Source of the DNA: Caribbeanibacter sp964518305
Lineage (GTDB): Bacteria; Gemmatimonadota; Gemmatimonadetes; Palauibacterales; Palauibacteraceae
Assembly (NCBI GenBank): GCA_964518305.1
Contig: CAZFDK010000003.1
Span: 47,306 to 111,305 of the forward strand
Direction: 5' to 3'
Length of the DNA stretch: 64,000 nucleotides
The notes beneath the pieces are model-generated. The model searched no databases and was not told the DNA's origin. It saw only the letters and a program-made list of their open reading frames with translations. Each line of letters opens with the position of its first letter. The first letter of the stretch is position 1. Made by a program: the position numbers and the translations under genes. Positions 18,383 through 26,260 of the stretch are shown one piece after another.

Positions 18383-19123
18383 ATGGCGAGTGGCATACGG
18401 GCCCTGATCGTCGACGACGAGGAAGCTGCCCGCCGGGGCATTCGTCTGCTCCTCGACGACGATCCGGACGTCGAGATCGTGGGGGAGGCGGCGAGCGCCG
18501 ACGAGACGGTGGAGATGGTCCGCCAGGAAAAGCCGGACCTCCTGTTCCTCGACATCCAGCTCGGAGAACAGGACGGCCTCACTGTCCTCCGGGAGCTGGA
18601 GGGCGAGTCCAGGCCCGTCGTGGTCCTGACCTCCGAGTGCGAGCGACATGCGGCGCAGGCTTTCGAGCACCACGCCGTCGATTATCTGCTCAGGCCGTTC
18701 AGCGACGAGCGTTTCGGACGTGCGGTCGAGCGAGCCAGGAGCCGGCTCCGCGAGTCCGAGACGCAGGACGGCCGGCGACAGGGCCGCGACCCGCGCCGGA
18801 TCATGGTCCGGTCGTCCTCCAAGATCCACTTCGTGAGCGTGGACCGGATCGATTGGATCGAGGCGGCCGGGGACTACGTCCGGCTGCACCTGGGCGATCG
18901 CTCTCATCTCCACCGGGAGACGATGTACCGGCTCGCCAGACGCCTCGATCCCGTGGAGTTCGTCCGCATCCATCGGTCGGCCATCGTCCGCCTGGACCGT
19001 ATCGATGCAGTGCGCTTCGACGAGCGTGGAGGGCCCCACGTCGTCCTGGCCGACGGGACGGAGCACAGCCTCAGCCGCTCCGGCCGTCGTCGCCTGGAGG
19101 AGGCCCTGGGCGAGGACCTCTGA
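18383..19123 (+). CDS. LytTR-family response regulator with an atypical receiver
   Basis: A 246-residue DNA-binding response regulator. The receiver domain (about residues 5-120) has the acidic pair in IVDDEEAA and the phosphoacceptor Asp in LLFLDIQLG (about 58). The invariant Lys of the usual KP motif is Arg (DYLLRPFSDERF). The LytTR domain (about 145-244) shows the typical DWIEAAGDYVRLHLGD, FVRIHRSAIVRLDRI and a final GxRRLEEALGE segment. No histidine kinase is adjacent, so its partner is unknown. ATG 18383 is in an AGGGACG context. It is divergent from the S9 peptidase, and 277 bp separate them. Confidence 0.9.
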   Translation: MASGIRALIVDDEEAARRGIRLLLDDDPDVEIVGEAASADETVEMVRQEKPDLLFLDIQLGEQDGLTVLRELEGESRPVVVLTSECERHAAQAFEHHAVDYLLRPFSDERFGRAVERARSRLRESETQDGRRQGRDPRRIMVRSSSKIHFVSVDRIDWIEAAGDYVRLHLGDRSHLHRETMYRLARRLDPVEFVRIHRSAIVRLDRIDAVRFDERGGPHVVLADGTEHSLSRSGRRRLEEALGEDL

Positions 19124-19447
19124 CGGATACCCTCGGGACCGTCTCACTCGAGCTGTTTCCGGGCGAGCCGACGCCGGACTGCTCGGCTCACCCTCCAGAA
19201 AACGGCTGTCGGGGAGCGCTGCGATTCCGCTCTGGCGGACGGTCGAGAGGCGCGCCCGCCGAGAGGGGTCGCGCCGCTTCGCGTGACGCGGCGTCCCATT
19301 TGCAATCAACATGTTCCCCGGTGCGGAGTGGACCACAGCCGCACCGGACGGGGTAACGATCAACGCGCGGGAGAGACGCGTCCCCACCGGTCAGCAGGGA
19401 CGACCCCGGGCCGGCGGCGCGCACTCGCATCCAGGGACATACCCTCG
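19124..19447. other. 324-bp intergenic region upstream of the second ECF sigma gene
   Basis: No gene is supported. The stretch around 19295-19365 is less GC-rich than its surroundings (CATTTGCAATCAACATGTT, GGGTAACGATCAACG) and is the likely promoter area for the sigma gene at 19448. I cannot assign hexamers with confidence. Confidence 0.4.
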
Positions 19448-20089
19448 ATGGTCAAGGTAGAGCAGAACCAGCAGCAGGAGCGGGGGGCGGCCGAGCAGCG
19501 CCGCGCCGAGCTCGAGGAGATGGACGACGCCGGCCTGGTGGAGCGGCACCTGGAGGGTGAGGAGATGGCCTTCCAGGTCCTCACCGATCGCTATCACGAC
19601 CGGCTCCTCCACTTCATCAACCGTACGATCGGCGACCAGGATCGCGCCGAGGATCTGGTCCAGGACACCTTCGTGCGGGTGTACCGTCACCTGCACCGCT
19701 TCGACCCCACCAAGAAGTTCTCCACCTGGATCTACACGATCGCCGGGAACCTGGCGAAGAACGAGCTGCGGAACCGATCCCGGAACCCGCTGGTCCTCTT
19801 CCAGACGATCACGAAGAATCGCGAGGAAGACGACCGTCCGCTGCAGTGGGAGGATCTCTCCTACTCGCCGGACGATATGGCCCGAAAGCGGGACCTGAGG
19901 GAGATCGTGGAAGAGACCATCGAGGAACTCCCGGACCACCACCGGAAGATCTTCCGGCTCCGGGAGATGGAGGGAAAGACGTATGAGGAGATCTCCGAGA
20001 TCACGGGCGTGAAGCTCGGAACCGTCAAGTCGAGGCTGAACCGTGCCCGGAACAAGTTCGCCGAGCTCGTGGGGCCGAAGCTGGAATAG
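19448..20089 (+). CDS. ECF-type RNA polymerase sigma factor (RpoE-like)
   Basis: A 213-residue sigma factor starting at ATG 19448. Region 2 covers about residues 35-105 (AFQVLTDRYHDRLLHFINR, DRAEDLVQDTFVRVYRHL, KFSTWIYTIAGNLAKNELR). Region 4 covers about 150-205 (LPDHHRKIFRLREMEGKTY, EEISEITGVKLGTVKSRLNR). The N-terminal 25 residues are Gln/Glu-rich. No anti-sigma gene is adjacent, unlike the sigma factor at 13126. The next gene encodes a small unknown protein 65 bp downstream, possibly in the same transcript. Confidence 0.93.
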   Translation: MVKVEQNQQQERGAAEQRRAELEEMDDAGLVERHLEGEEMAFQVLTDRYHDRLLHFINRTIGDQDRAEDLVQDTFVRVYRHLHRFDPTKKFSTWIYTIAGNLAKNELRNRSRNPLVLFQTITKNREEDDRPLQWEDLSYSPDDMARKRDLREIVEETIEELPDHHRKIFRLREMEGKTYEEISEITGVKLGTVKSRLNRARNKFAELVGPKLE

Positions 20090-20154
20090 CTGACGTCCCG
20101 CGGCCGGTGGCGGGCCGGGCACCAGAGCAGGACGAAGAGCAGGGAGCCCTGCCC

Positions 20155-20535
20155 ATGAACCCCCCGGATTCGAAATCGATCGAGGAAGCACTGATCAGCG
20201 ACGTCCTCGGCTGGTCCGTAGTCGAGGGCCCCGAGGAGGCCAATTCCTACCCCGCCGCCTACTGGTCGCCCGATGAGCGCTGCTTCGTGGTGCGGCGTAT
20301 CGAGGGGCGACCGCCCGAACGCTTCAGTCCCACTCGCTGCTTCGAGGACGTGTGGGAGGTCCGGGAGCGCCTCGGCGGCAACTCCTTTTTCCCGCGGCTG
20401 GCGAGACCGGTGTCGGAGCGCAACGTGCGGGTGGTGGCCGACTGCGGCCCGAAAGAAGTCGTCGCCGAGGCGCGATCCGTGGCCTGGGCCCTCGCCATGG
20501 CGATCTATCAGGCCCGGAGCGAGCGTCTGATCTGA
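20155..20535 (+). CDS. hypothetical soluble protein
   Basis: A 126-residue protein from ATG 20155 (GAGCAGGGAGC upstream; an in-frame ATG at 20107 lacks a site). It begins with a short helix (SIEEALISDVLGW), then strands with aromatic residues (YPAAYWSPDERCFVVRR), a FSPTRCFEDVWEVRERLG helix and a C-terminal Ala-rich helix (ARSVAWALAMAIYQARSERL). The layout faintly recalls small phage-type BC1872-like proteins, where a substrate helix is followed by an Ala-rich helix, but I would not assign it. It lies directly behind an ECF sigma gene. Confidence 0.6.
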   Translation: MNPPDSKSIEEALISDVLGWSVVEGPEEANSYPAAYWSPDERCFVVRRIEGRPPERFSPTRCFEDVWEVRERLGGNSFFPRLARPVSERNVRVVADCGPKEVVAEARSVAWALAMAIYQARSERLI

Positions 20536-20598
20536 CGCCGGGAGGTCAGGGACACGACCGGTACCGGGACAGTGGTGGCGGGTGATCGTTGCCGCTCA

Positions 20599-21045
20599 TC
20601 AGACGCTCTCCTCCCCGGGAGGAGGCGTACGGGCCTGCCGGCCCAGAAGTCGACCGATGGTCTCCACCTCCTCGGCCAGCAGGTCCAGGACGTCGTCCAG
20701 GGCCAGCATCCCCACGAGCCGCTCCTCGTCGTCGGTGACCGCGAGGCGCCGCGTGCCGCCGGCGGCCATGAGGGAGAGCGCGTCTTCGATGGGCGCCTCC
20801 TCCGAGATCGTCCGCGCCGGTCCTGTCATGGCGACCGAAACCGGCATGGCGTCGGGGTCCTCGTACTCCGCGACGCACCGGACGACGACATCCCGATCGG
20901 TGAGGATTCCCTCGGGCCGGTCGTCGCTGTCCAGCACCACGAGCGTCCCGACCTCCTCGCTCCGCATGCGACGGGCCGCCTCGCGAACGCTCTCGTCCGG
21001 TTCAGCGACCACGACCGATCGAACGCAGATTCTGCCGACGGACAT
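20599..21045 (-). CDS. tandem CBS domain protein
   Basis: A 148-residue protein starting at ATG 21045 after GAGGGGGAGACC, made of two CBS motifs and little else. CBS1 is at about residues 5-60 (VREAARRMRSEEVGTLVVLD, GILTDRDVVVR) and CBS2 at about 75-130 (ALSLMAAGGTRRLAVTDDEE, LVGMLALDDVLDLLAEE). Such stand-alone pairs bind adenosine nucleotides and act as energy-state or redox sensors for a partner enzyme. The partner here is unknown. A second CBS protein starts divergently 191 bp away, so the two may be co-regulated. Confidence 0.92.
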   Translation of the reverse strand: MSVGRICVRSVVVAEPDESVREAARRMRSEEVGTLVVLDSDDRPEGILTDRDVVVRCVAEYEDPDAMPVSVAMTGPARTISEEAPIEDALSLMAAGGTRRLAVTDDEERLVGMLALDDVLDLLAEEVETIGRLLGRQARTPPPGEESV

Positions 21046-21236
21046 TTTGGTCTCCCCCTCTGATGCTTCCGACTCGTCCTCGTCTCCAGGACAAGGATAA
21101 CGGACGACGGGCGGCGACGGGGTTTTCTTTTCCCGTTCGGTAGGCGACCTTCCGGGGTGCCCGGTGGTCTCCCGAGTTCGTCGCGGGTCCGGGTCCCGAA
21201 GGTACTCGAACATTCCAGAACGGAGAGAGGTATCCC

Positions 21237-21755
21237 TTGAGCGTTCTCGACAGAAGCGTCCACGACATCATGGAGACGGACGTGGTCACGGTCCGTCCCG
21301 ACCTCCCCATCAAGAACCTCATCGAGGTCCTGGAGGAGAACGAGATCACCGGGGCCCCTGTGGTCGACAGCGAGGAGAACGTGGTGGGCGTCGTGTCCAG
21401 CACCGACGTGATGCGGCTCGCAGCGGAGGAAGAGGAAGAGGAGGAGAGCGGCGCACGAGCCGGTAGCTCGGAGGAGGCGGAGGAAACCGGCTACTTCTAC
21501 GCGGGCGGCTCCGGCGGATTTCTGCCGGCCCTGCCCGCGGGGCTTCCGAAGACCCGGATTGGTACGCGACCCGTCCGCGACGCCATGACCCGGGCGACCT
21601 TCTCCGTTCGCCCCGACGCCAGCCTTTCCGAAGCCGCCCGGTTCCTGCACCAGGCGGGTATCCACCGGGCACTCGTGTTCGACGGGAGTCGCCTCCTGGG
21701 GCTGGTCACTACCATGGGCATCGTGGCGGCCGTGGGCGAGGCCGCCGGGGAATGA
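21237..21755 (+). CDS. CBS domain protein with a Glu-rich insert
   Basis: A 172-residue protein from TTG 21237, supported by GGAGAGAGG seven bases upstream. The first CBS unit (about residues 8-62: DIMETDVVTVRPDLPIKNLI, ITGAPVVDSEENVVGVVS) is separated from the second (about 112-168: RDAMTRATFSVRPDASLSEA, IHRALVFDGSRLLGLVTT). The insert is about 45 residues, contains seven consecutive Glu plus a Gly/aromatic stretch, and is probably a flexible loop. Likely an adenine-nucleotide sensor. Its stop overlaps the ATG of the CysQ-like gene (ATGA), indicating translational coupling. Confidence 0.9.
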   Translation: MSVLDRSVHDIMETDVVTVRPDLPIKNLIEVLEENEITGAPVVDSEENVVGVVSSTDVMRLAAEEEEEEESGARAGSSEEAEETGYFYAGGSGGFLPALPAGLPKTRIGTRPVRDAMTRATFSVRPDASLSEAARFLHQAGIHRALVFDGSRLLGLVTTMGIVAAVGEAAGE

Positions 21756-22549
21756 CGACGGAGCTGGCCCGGAACGTCATCGAGGCGGTGCGAGAGGCCG
21801 GCCGCACGGTGGAGGGAGTCCGGCGCGAGGGCTTCGACGTCGAGGAGAAGGAGGGCCAGGGGCCGGTCACGAGGGCGGACCGCCGGGCTGACGACCTGCT
21901 GCGTCAGCGGCTGACCGGGCTTCGGAACGCTGCCTGGCTCTCCGAGGAGTCGGCGGACGACCCGAGCCGTGAAGAGGCCGACCGGCTGTGGATCGTCGAT
22001 CCGCTGGACGGCACGAAGGAATTCGTCGAAGGCGTGCCGCAGTACACCGTGGCGGTGGCTCTCGTCGAGGACGGCCGCACCGAGATCGGGGTCGTTCACA
22101 ATCCGGCCACGGCCGAGATCTTCCACGCGGTCCGCGGAGCAGGCGCCTTCCTAAACGGCGAATCGATCCGAGTCCGTGAGAGCCAGGCCCTGCTGGCGTC
22201 CCGGACGGAGCTCTCCCGCGGCGAATTCGATCCCTTTCGGGAGACGTGGACCATCCGGCCCACGGGCAGCACCCAGTACAAACTGGCCCTGGTGGCCGCC
22301 GGTCGGGGAGCCGCCACCTTCTCACGCGGGCCGAAATGGGAGTGGGACGTGTGCGCCGGGGAGCTCCTGGTCCGGGAGGCGGGGGGACGGTGCACGGAGC
22401 TCCTCGGAACGGACCTGGAGTACAACAAGCCCTTCCCGAAAGTGCGGGGGATGCTGGCCGGTGCGCCGGAAGCCCACGAGCGGGCGAGGCGCCGGCTCGA
22501 GGACGTGGGAGCTGCCGAGCGGATGCGAGAGGACTTCCCGGAGATCTGA
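21752..22549 (+). CDS. cysQ: inositol monophosphatase-family phosphatase, probably 3'(2'),5'-bisphosphate nucleotidase
   Basis: A 265-residue Mg2+/Li+-sensitive phosphatase. The metal-binding motifs are present: EE in WLSEESADD (about residue 70), DPLDGTKEF (about 86-94) and WEWDVCAGELLV (about 198-209). The GTKEF form and the VTRADRRADDLL N-terminal motif favour CysQ, which removes 3'-phosphoadenosine 5'-phosphate left by sulfotransfer and sulfate reduction, over inositol or fructose bisphosphatase. A sulfotransferase occurs elsewhere in the window (29836-31722), which would generate PAP. It overlaps the CBS gene by 4 bp. Confidence 0.85.
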   Translation: MTTELARNVIEAVREAGRTVEGVRREGFDVEEKEGQGPVTRADRRADDLLRQRLTGLRNAAWLSEESADDPSREEADRLWIVDPLDGTKEFVEGVPQYTVAVALVEDGRTEIGVVHNPATAEIFHAVRGAGAFLNGESIRVRESQALLASRTELSRGEFDPFRETWTIRPTGSTQYKLALVAAGRGAATFSRGPKWEWDVCAGELLVREAGGRCTELLGTDLEYNKPFPKVRGMLAGAPEAHERARRRLEDVGAAERMREDFPEI

Positions 22550-22873
22550 CCTGCTTCCGGGGGGACTGAGTTCGCACCGCTCCACCCCGGGAGTCGGCCA
22601 CCCTGTTCGCGCGCAGAAGCGTCGGACCTCCTCCGGCGTCCCGGTCCCCCGACGCCCGTCGGTCGGGGCCCCGAACTGTTCAGCTATAGTTCGGTTATCG
22701 TGACGGTTCGGCCCATAAGGGGCTGCTCTTCGACGCGCCACGACGCCTATTCCGTTCATAACCTTGACAGGAGTCTGCGGGATCCTATATTTCTTGACGT
22801 AAGCTAGACATCGGCGGCGGCCTGCCCCGTACCGGAGGCGTTGCCGCCCTTTCCACGAACCAGGGAGAATCTG
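22550..22873. other. 324-bp intergenic region containing the fasciclin gene promoter
   Basis: No gene is supported here. From about 22680 the base composition drops to near 50 percent GC. A consensus-like promoter lies at 22764-22791 (separate entry). Upstream sequence includes GCTATAGTTCGGTTATCG near 22683-22701, which could be a second start site or an activator site. Confidence 0.55.
22764..22791 (+). promoter_or_regulatory. sigma-70-like promoter for the fasciclin-domain gene
   Basis: TTGACA at 22764-22769 and TATATT at 22786-22791 are separated by 16 bases, a near-consensus housekeeping promoter. The predicted RNA would have a leader of about 75 nt before ATG 22874. It is the clearest promoter in the window. 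Confidence 0.65.
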
Positions 22874-23443
22874 ATGAAGACGACTGCAATCGTACCGCTG
22901 ATAGTGGCCCTGCTGACCGCCGGAGGACTCACCGACGCCCCGGCCGATCGCAACTCCGTTCCGGCGGAAGACGGCGATACGGTCGTGACGCTGGACGAGG
23001 TCACGGTCGAGCACGCCAAGGCCCAAGAGGCCGGCACGATCGTAGAGGTCGCGTCGCAGAACGGCTCGTTTGAGACACTCGTGAAGGCCATTCAGGCCGC
23101 CGGGCTCGTAGAGACGCTCAACGGGGAAGGGCCGTTCACGGTCTTCGCACCCACCGACGAGGCGTTCTCCAAGCTGCCCGAGGGAGCGCTCGAGGACCTG
23201 CTGGCCGACAAGGAGCGTCTGAAGAAGGTGCTCACGTACCACGTGGTGCCGGGCCGCGTGACGGCTGCGGATGTCGAGGGACTGAGCTCCGCGGAGACGG
23301 TGGCCGGCGAGTCCCTGCAGATCAACACCGACTACGGTTCCGTGAACGTGGACGACGCCACGGTAGTGCAGGCGGACGTGATGGCGTCGAACGGCGTGAT
23401 CCACGTCGTCGACTCGGTGCTTCTCCCCGGTCAGGGAGAGTGA
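22874..23443 (+). CDS. exported fasciclin (FAS1) domain protein
   Basis: A 189-residue secreted protein from ATG 22874 (CAGGGAGAATCTG upstream). A signal peptide covers about residues 1-21 (VPLIVALLTAGGLTDA). A single FAS1 domain at about 55-187 has both conserved boxes, GPFTVFAPTDEAFSKLP (H1) and NGVIHVVDSVLLP (H2), plus the central YHVVPGRVTAADV segment. FAS1 proteins mediate adhesion or biofilm contacts. The gene stands alone behind a strong promoter, which suggests high expression. Confidence 0.92.
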   Translation: MKTTAIVPLIVALLTAGGLTDAPADRNSVPAEDGDTVVTLDEVTVEHAKAQEAGTIVEVASQNGSFETLVKAIQAAGLVETLNGEGPFTVFAPTDEAFSKLPEGALEDLLADKERLKKVLTYHVVPGRVTAADVEGLSSAETVAGESLQINTDYGSVNVDDATVVQADVMASNGVIHVVDSVLLPGQGE

Positions 23444-23640
23444 AGGCGCGGATACCGATGGGCTGAGAGACCAATAGGGATCCGGGCGGCGAGAGCGTGA
23501 TGCGTCGCCCGGCTCGGCCCGGCAGGAAGGAGCTGTGATCCCGCTGGCTGCGGGGAGGTCACGGGCTCCGCGCCGGGTCCAGCATGCGGCGTCGGCCTCG
23601 CTGGCCGGCGCCGCTTTCCTTCGTCGGGAAGGGGTAAACC

Positions 23641-24885
23641 GTGGGACGAGTCATCGTTGTCGGCGGCGGAGTCGCCGGACTCCGGTGTGCACGTCTTCTC
23701 GCGGAGGACGGCGTCGAGACCGTCCTGCTCGAGGGAGAAGACAGGGTGGGCGGGCGGGTGAGGACCGAGCGCCGGGACGGATATCTGCTGGACCGGGGCT
23801 TCCAGGTCCTTCCCACCGCCTATCCCGAGGCCAGGAGCTGCCTGGAGTTCGACGAGCTCGAACTGCACGAATTCCAGTCAGGCGCACTCGTTCGATGGGA
23901 CGGGGAGTTCAGGGCGCTCCACAACCCGCTTCGACATCCCGGTCGCCTCCGGGAGACCCTGCGGCCGGAGTTCGGATCCATGGGGGATCGAATCCGGCTC
24001 GGCGTGTGGGGAGCGAAGCTCCTGGCAGGCGTGGAAGGAGCCGTTCTGCGCGGAAGCGACCTCACATCCCGGAAGCTCCTCGCCGACAGGGGGTTCACGG
24101 AAGAGTTCGTCGAGGCTTTTTTTCGGCCCTTCTTCGGAGGAATCTTTCTCGAGCCGGAGCTCGCCACCTCGGGGCGAATGCTGGCGTTCGTTCTGCGGAC
24201 CTTCGCCGCGGGTCCGGCCGCCCTCCCGGCGGACGGCATGGAGGCGATTCCGCGACAGCTCGCCGACGGGCTGCCGCGAGACACCATCCGCACCGGGTGC
24301 GAGGTGACGGGCGTCCGGACCGGGGGGACCAGCGTGCGGCTTGCGGACGGGGGAACCCTCGAGGGGGACGCAGCCGTCATTGCCACCGACCCGTGGACGG
24401 CGGTCCGGCTGATCCCGGAGATCGAGGCGCCCGAGCGGCGCTCGGTGGCCGGGCTGTATTTCGGGACCGAGACTGCCCCCGTCGAAGCTCCCGTGCTGGT
24501 CCTCGACGGCGACGACGAGGGGCCTGTGAACCACCTCTCCGTCCCGTCGCGGGTCTGTCCCCGTTACGCGCCCCCCGGACGGGATCTGATCTCGGTCAAC
24601 GTGGTGCGCGAGGCGCCCCGGGATGACCGGGCGCTGGAGGAGGCGGTTCGCAGTCACATGCGGGACTGGTTCGGCGAAACGGTCGACGGATGGCGTCTCC
24701 TCCGGGTGGATCGGCTCCCCTCGGCCCTCCCGGCTGCGCCTCCCGGGGAGGTCGGCGGTGGGGCGCCGGACCCACGGGTCGGACCGCGGCTCTATGCATG
24801 TGGGGACCACCGGGAGAATCCCTCTCTGGAGGGATCGCTCGTATCCGGGAGGAGAGCCGGCGAGGCGGTCCTCGAGGACCTGTGA
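23641..24885 (+). CDS. FAD-dependent oxidoreductase of the amine oxidase/protoporphyrinogen oxidase superfamily
   Basis: A 414-residue flavoprotein from GTG 23641. The Rossmann dinucleotide motif is VIVVGGGVAGLRCARLL (about residues 4-20), followed by the GG-motif LLEGEDRVGGRVRTE (about 28-42) and a DRGFQVLPTAYPEAR segment. A C-terminal FAD-closing motif is present (RLYACGDHRENPSLEGSLVS, about 382-401). The pattern resembles phytoene desaturase and HemG-like enzymes, but no carotenoid or haem genes are nearby, so the substrate is unknown. Neighbours (fasciclin, glycosylasparaginase) do not help. Confidence 0.85.
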   Translation: MGRVIVVGGGVAGLRCARLLAEDGVETVLLEGEDRVGGRVRTERRDGYLLDRGFQVLPTAYPEARSCLEFDELELHEFQSGALVRWDGEFRALHNPLRHPGRLRETLRPEFGSMGDRIRLGVWGAKLLAGVEGAVLRGSDLTSRKLLADRGFTEEFVEAFFRPFFGGIFLEPELATSGRMLAFVLRTFAAGPAALPADGMEAIPRQLADGLPRDTIRTGCEVTGVRTGGTSVRLADGGTLEGDAAVIATDPWTAVRLIPEIEAPERRSVAGLYFGTETAPVEAPVLVLDGDDEGPVNHLSVPSRVCPRYAPPGRDLISVNVVREAPRDDRALEEAVRSHMRDWFGETVDGWRLLRVDRLPSALPAAPPGEVGGGAPDPRVGPRLYACGDHRENPSLEGSLVSGRRAGEAVLEDL

Positions 24886-25070
24886 GGTCGGGAAGGGCGG
24901 GTCGCATCGACGGCGTTCGGGACGGCTCCCGGACTTGAAACTTCGCGCCACGGCTCCGACTCTGGTGCCGCTGGCCGGGGCATGCCGGCAGATCGCCGTG
25001 CGGATCGCCCTCCGTCATGAGCCCCAAGTCGAGCTCGTCCGGTCTCAGGTTCAGGAGCCAGGAGTCCCCG

Positions 25071-26210
25071 ATGTCGGACATGGATCGACGCGGCTTCATT
25101 CGCAGCGCCGCCGCCGCGGGAATGGCGGTGTCGGCTCCCGACTCCCTGTTCGGAGAAGGAAGGGCGCCCGCCGTCCACGCACAGGATCGAGTGGCTCCCA
25201 AGGTCATCGCCGATCGCACGGGCTTCACATCCCGGGACGAGAATGAGAGGAACGCGGTCAGCCGTGCGCTCCGCGGCATCACCGGCGGGGAGGACGTTCT
25301 CGATGCCCTGATCGCCGGCGTCAACATTCCCGAGGAGGATCCCGAGGAGACGGGCGTCGGCTACGGCGGGGTCCCGAACGCCGAGGGCGTAGTGCAGCTC
25401 GACGCGGCCTGCATGCACGGTCCCCGTGGCTGGGCCGGGGGCGTCGGCGCGCTCGAGGGCGTCCGCACGCCGTCCCGGGTAGCCCGCGACGTCATGGCCC
25501 AGACCGACCATCACCTCCTGGCGGGAGAAGGGGCGCAGCAGTTCGCCCGGCAGATGGGCTACCGGATCGAGGACAGCCTGACCACCGAGGAGTCGCTCCG
25601 CATCTGGCGGGAGTGGAAGCGGCGCATCGACCCGGAGCATTGGCTGGATCCGGCCGAACGGCGAGAGGCCGGCCGGCAGGCCGTTGCGGAGATGGTGAAG
25701 GAGGGGCTGGTCGACCGGAAGGGTATCTACTGGGGCACCATCCACTGCGCCGGGATCACGCCGGACGGTGACGTGAGCGCCGTGACCACGACCAGCGGAC
25801 TGTGGTTCAAAGTCCCGGGCCGGGTCGGCGACTCTCCCATTCTCGGCGCCGGCCTCTACGTGGACAACGACGTGGGCACCTCGGGCTCCACCGGTCGGGG
25901 GGAGGCGAACCTCTACAATCTCTCCTCGTTCCGGGCGATTGAGCTCATGCGGGACGGGCGACATCCGATGGACGCCGGCATGGAGGCCTTGCGCCGAATC
26001 CGTGAGAGCACGCGGGACCCGCGTCTCCTGGACGATCGGGGCCGCCCGGCCTTCAACGTCCGCTTCTTCCTCCTCAACAAGGAGGGGCAGCACGCGGGCG
26101 TGGCCATGTATTCCGGGGACGACGCCGAGTCGGAATATGCCCTCTGCACGGAAGAGGGCGCGGAGCTCCGGACCTTCGAGCCGCTCCTGGAGGGCGGCCC
26201 GTCGGCCTGA
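25071..26210 (+). CDS. Tat-exported N4-(beta-N-acetylglucosaminyl)-L-asparaginase
   Basis: A 379-residue Ntn-hydrolase that cleaves the GlcNAc-Asn bond of glycoasparagines. ATG 25071 follows a purine-rich AGGAGCCAGGAG; an in-frame ATG at 25017 is less likely. A twin-arginine signal is visible (MDRRGFIRSAAAAGMAVS). The alpha-subunit part covers about residues 45-215. The autoprocessing site and nucleophile Thr are in IYWGTIHCAGITPDG (about 216-230). The beta-subunit has the substrate loop GLYVDNDVGTSGSTGRGEA (about 263-281). The periplasmic location fits scavenging of glycopeptides. The length matches the bacterial family. Confidence 0.9.
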   Translation: MSDMDRRGFIRSAAAAGMAVSAPDSLFGEGRAPAVHAQDRVAPKVIADRTGFTSRDENERNAVSRALRGITGGEDVLDALIAGVNIPEEDPEETGVGYGGVPNAEGVVQLDAACMHGPRGWAGGVGALEGVRTPSRVARDVMAQTDHHLLAGEGAQQFARQMGYRIEDSLTTEESLRIWREWKRRIDPEHWLDPAERREAGRQAVAEMVKEGLVDRKGIYWGTIHCAGITPDGDVSAVTTTSGLWFKVPGRVGDSPILGAGLYVDNDVGTSGSTGRGEANLYNLSSFRAIELMRDGRHPMDAGMEALRRIRESTRDPRLLDDRGRPAFNVRFFLLNKEGQHAGVAMYSGDDAESEYALCTEEGAELRTFEPLLEGGPSA

Positions 26211-26219
26211 CGGTCATCA

Positions 26220-26260
26220 GTGATCCTCTACTGGTGATCCGGTGATCCATGCGGTGATGG
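26220..26260 (+). repeat. short GTGATCC direct repeats overlapping the antiporter start
   Basis: GTGATCC occurs at 26220-26226, 26234-26240 and 26242-26248, with a degenerate copy GTGATGG at 26254-26260. They cover the expected leader and the start codon region of the antiporter gene. The spacing (14, 8 and 12) is irregular. They could be a regulator site or simple slippage. Confidence 0.45.
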
